Source: Planctomycetales bacterium (GTDB taxonomy: Bacteria; Planctomycetota; Planctomycetia; Pirellulales; Thermoguttaceae). Taken from it: a stretch of 6,847 nucleotides of DNA. The stretch is from the NCBI GenBank assembly GCA_007122045.1, contig SKJM01000614.1, positions 1-6,847 of the forward strand, in the 5' to 3' direction. The notes beneath the pieces were generated by a model. The model was given only the letters and a program-made list of their open reading frames with translations, searched no databases and had not been told where the DNA came from. Shown here in pieces: positions 5,100 to 6,847 of this stretch; positions within the stretch are counted from its first letter, which is position 1; each line of letters starts with the position of its first letter. The translations under genes were made by a program, and so were the position numbers.

Positions 5100-6847
5100 A
5101 TGCTTAGCTTCTTCCGCACGTGCGGCAACTTGGTACCGGTCCCGCGAAGCCCGTCGAAAGCGGGGCCGAAGACGCTTCGCCCGGCTGTTTGCACGCTGGT
5201 TTTCCTCCTGGTGGGGTTGACCGCCGGCGCCGCCTACGCCCAGTTCGACTCCTCCACGCAGGTGGACGTCGAAGCGCGCCTCTCGGTCGATGCGGTGCGC
5301 CCGGGCGATGTCTTCAAGGTGGCGGTGCGGTTTACCGTCGCGCCGCCGTACAAGATATACGGGCCGGATCAGGAGCCGCCGCTGGTGGCCACCCGCGTTG
5401 AAGCCGACCCCCCCGAAGGGCTGCAACTGGTCGGCGACCCGATCTATCCTGGCGTCGAAATCACCGAGGTGGACTACGGCCCCGCCTTTCCCAACCGGGT
5501 CGAAGTGTTCCCCGATCCGGTTTCCACGATGGTGCTGCGCCTGGAACGAACGGACGAACCCCTTGAGAACCTCGACGAACTGATCCTGCCGCTACGGATC
5601 ACCTACCAAGCCTGCACCGATGTCGACTGCCTGGCCCCGGTTCACGGCGCGCCGGTCGAGGTTCGGGTGCCCTTGGCCCCCGCCGGAGCGGAGGTCGCTC
5701 CAACCCACGACGACTGGTTCGCCGACGCCGCCGCGGCGCCGGCCCCCGACGACCGGGCGCGTCGGGACACCTTCGAAGGGCTTTGGCAGGCTGGGGCCGG
5801 CAGGGCCATCCTGTTCGCCTTCCTCGCCGGACTGGTGGCCAGCCTGACCCCCTGCGTCTACCCGATGATCCCCATCACCGTGGCCTTCTTCGGCGGGCAG
5901 GCCGGCACGAACCGGGGCCGCCGCGTGTTCCTGGCCAGCCTCTACGTGTTCGGTATCATCATCACGTTCACCATCCTGGGCATTACCGTGGCGCTGATCG
6001 GCAAGGAGTTGGGCGCGCTGATGGGCCACCCGGTGGTGGTGATCGGATTCGCGGGCCTGTTCGTCGCCATGGCCCTGTCGATGTTCGGCCTGTACGAAAT
6101 CCAGCCGCCGGCCGCGCTGATGCAGAAGGTGGGCGGCGGCGGAGCCAAGCAAGGGCCGATCGGGGCGCTGTCGATGGGCCTGATGCTCGGGTTGGTCGCC
6201 GCCCCGTGCGTCGGACCGTTCGTGGCCGGAATCCTCGGCATGGTCGCCTCGCTGGCCGGGCAATCCGAGACGCTCGTGCAGGGAATCGTCATGGGCGCGG
6301 CGGGGATGTCGTCGTTCGGCCTGGGCATGGGCGTGCTGTTCTTCGTACTGGCATTCTCCTCGGCCGCCCTGACGGCCCTGCCCAAGGCGGGGCAGTGGAT
6401 GGAGGACGTCAAACGCATCTTCGGCTGGGTCTTCATCGGCGCCGCGCTGTTCTTCCTCGACATCCTCATCCCGTCGGCGTGGACGGGCGTCCTGTTCGCC
6501 GTCTGGGCCGCGGGGCTCGGCGTGTTCATCCTGCGATACACCGCCTTCCGCCACGTGGCCATCCGCGCCGCCGCGGTCGGACTCCTGCTGCTCGGCGCCT
6601 ATCTGCTCACCTGGACGGGCGTCAACACCGGCACGATTCGCGGATTGCCCGAGGGACCGTTTCCACGCTCGCTGGCGGGCATCCTGTTCCTGCCGGCCGA
6701 AACGGTCGACTGGATCTACGATTACGACGAGGGGCTGAGGATTGCGGCCGAAGAGAATCGCCCCGTTCTCGTCGACTTCTGGGCGCCCTGGTGCCGCCCG
6801 TGCATCGAGATGGACGCGCGGGTTTTCAGCCGGCCCGACGTGGTCGA
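5100..6847 (+). CDS. dsbD: DsbD-type thiol:disulfide interchange protein, 3' end cut by the window
   Basis: Open from the ATG at 5100 to the window edge (582 codons visible). GAGGA at 5089-5093 lies 6 bases before the start. A signal peptide runs to about residue 47 (hydrophobic LVFLLVGLTAGAAYA, then QFD). Residues 48-235 match the periplasmic N-terminal DsbD domain, with the redox pair C172 and C177 in QACTDVDCLAP. About eight membrane helices follow (roughly 238-510), with the two conserved transmembrane Cys at LTPCVYPMIP (C252) and AAPCVGPF (C370). A C-terminal thioredoxin-like domain begins near 540 and shows DFWAPWCRPCIEMD, with its CxxC at 565/568. The protein carries electrons from cytoplasmic thioredoxin across the inner membrane to periplasmic partners that keep disulfide isomerases or cytochrome c maturation factors reduced. 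All three Cys pairs are present, so it looks functional. The end of the thioredoxin domain lies outside the window. Confidence 0.93.
   Translation, partial: MLSFFRTCGNLVPVPRSPSKAGPKTLRPAVCTLVFLLVGLTAGAAYAQFDSSTQVDVEARLSVDAVRPGDVFKVAVRFTVAPPYKIYGPDQEPPLVATRVEADPPEGLQLVGDPIYPGVEITEVDYGPAFPNRVEVFPDPVSTMVLRLERTDEPLENLDELILPLRITYQACTDVDCLAPVHGAPVEVRVPLAPAGAEVAPTHDDWFADAAAAPAPDDRARRDTFEGLWQAGAGRAILFAFLAGLVASLTPCVYPMIPITVAFFGGQAGTNRGRRVFLASLYVFGIIITFTILGITVALIGKELGALMGHPVVVIGFAGLFVAMALSMFGLYEIQPPAALMQKVGGGGAKQGPIGALSMGLMLGLVAAPCVGPFVAGILGMVASLAGQSETLVQGIVMGAAGMSSFGLGMGVLFFVLAFSSAALTALPKAGQWMEDVKRIFGWVFIGAALFFLDILIPSAWTGVLFAVWAAGLGVFILRYTAFRHVAIRAAAVGLLLLGAYLLTWTGVNTGTIRGLPEGPFPRSLAGILFLPAETVDWIYDYDEGLRIAAEENRPVLVDFWAPWCRPCIEMDARVFSRPDVV

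Noticed and set aside
5044..5223. 59-codon plus-strand frame starting MKTTFPAILALW
   Set aside because: Overlaps dsbD in another frame, turns Arg/Trp-rich after the start and has no ribosome site as good as that at 5089.
5592..6554. 320-codon minus-strand frame opposite dsbD
   Set aside because: Low-complexity Arg/Glu/Asp/His-rich shadow of the clear membrane-protein gene on the plus strand.

Overview
The window looks like a piece of a GC-rich, free-living bacterium, most likely Planctomycetota or a related PVC-group lineage. This is inferred from four things: a secreted protein with a PEP-CTERM-type tail, a secreted DUF4832-type protein, a zinc-binding IS91-like transposase remnant, and the general protein style. 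No rRNA or tRNA is present to settle the taxonomy.

Layout, left to right. Bases 97-1379 (+) hold a two-gene unit with an ATGA stop/start overlap. The first protein has an unrecognised N-terminal half and a compact conserved-looking C-terminal domain. The second is a small, mostly helical protein that resembles HEPN-type proteins. Bases 1380-1721 carry no gene, only short inverted repeats. On the minus strand, 2454-1722 is a PEP-CTERM-type exported protein with a good promoter, ribosome binding site and signal peptide. Its sorting tail is out of frame by one base. Bases 2773-3022 (-) hold a decayed fragment of an IS91-type transposase zinc-binding domain, recoverable only across three frameshifts. 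Bases 4570-3182 (-) encode a complete exported DUF4832-type protein with a 20-bp dyad just upstream. Bases 4571-5099 are gene-free but contain a compact mobile-looking element: 16-bp perfect terminal inverted repeats, internal palindromic arms and 7-bp flanking direct repeats. From 5100 (+) to the window edge runs a DsbD-type thiol:disulfide interchange protein, cut off inside its thioredoxin domain.

How the genes work together: the two genes at 97-1379 are almost certainly co-expressed and translationally coupled. The other genes are separate transcription units on alternating strands with no obvious shared pathway, though three of them (PEP-CTERM protein, DUF4832 protein, DsbD) act at or beyond the cytoplasmic membrane. 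The transposase relic and the palindromic element show past mobile-element activity in the intergenic spaces. The most notable observations are the palindromic element with its apparent target duplication, the frameshifted PEP-CTERM tail, and the HEPN-like two-gene unit.
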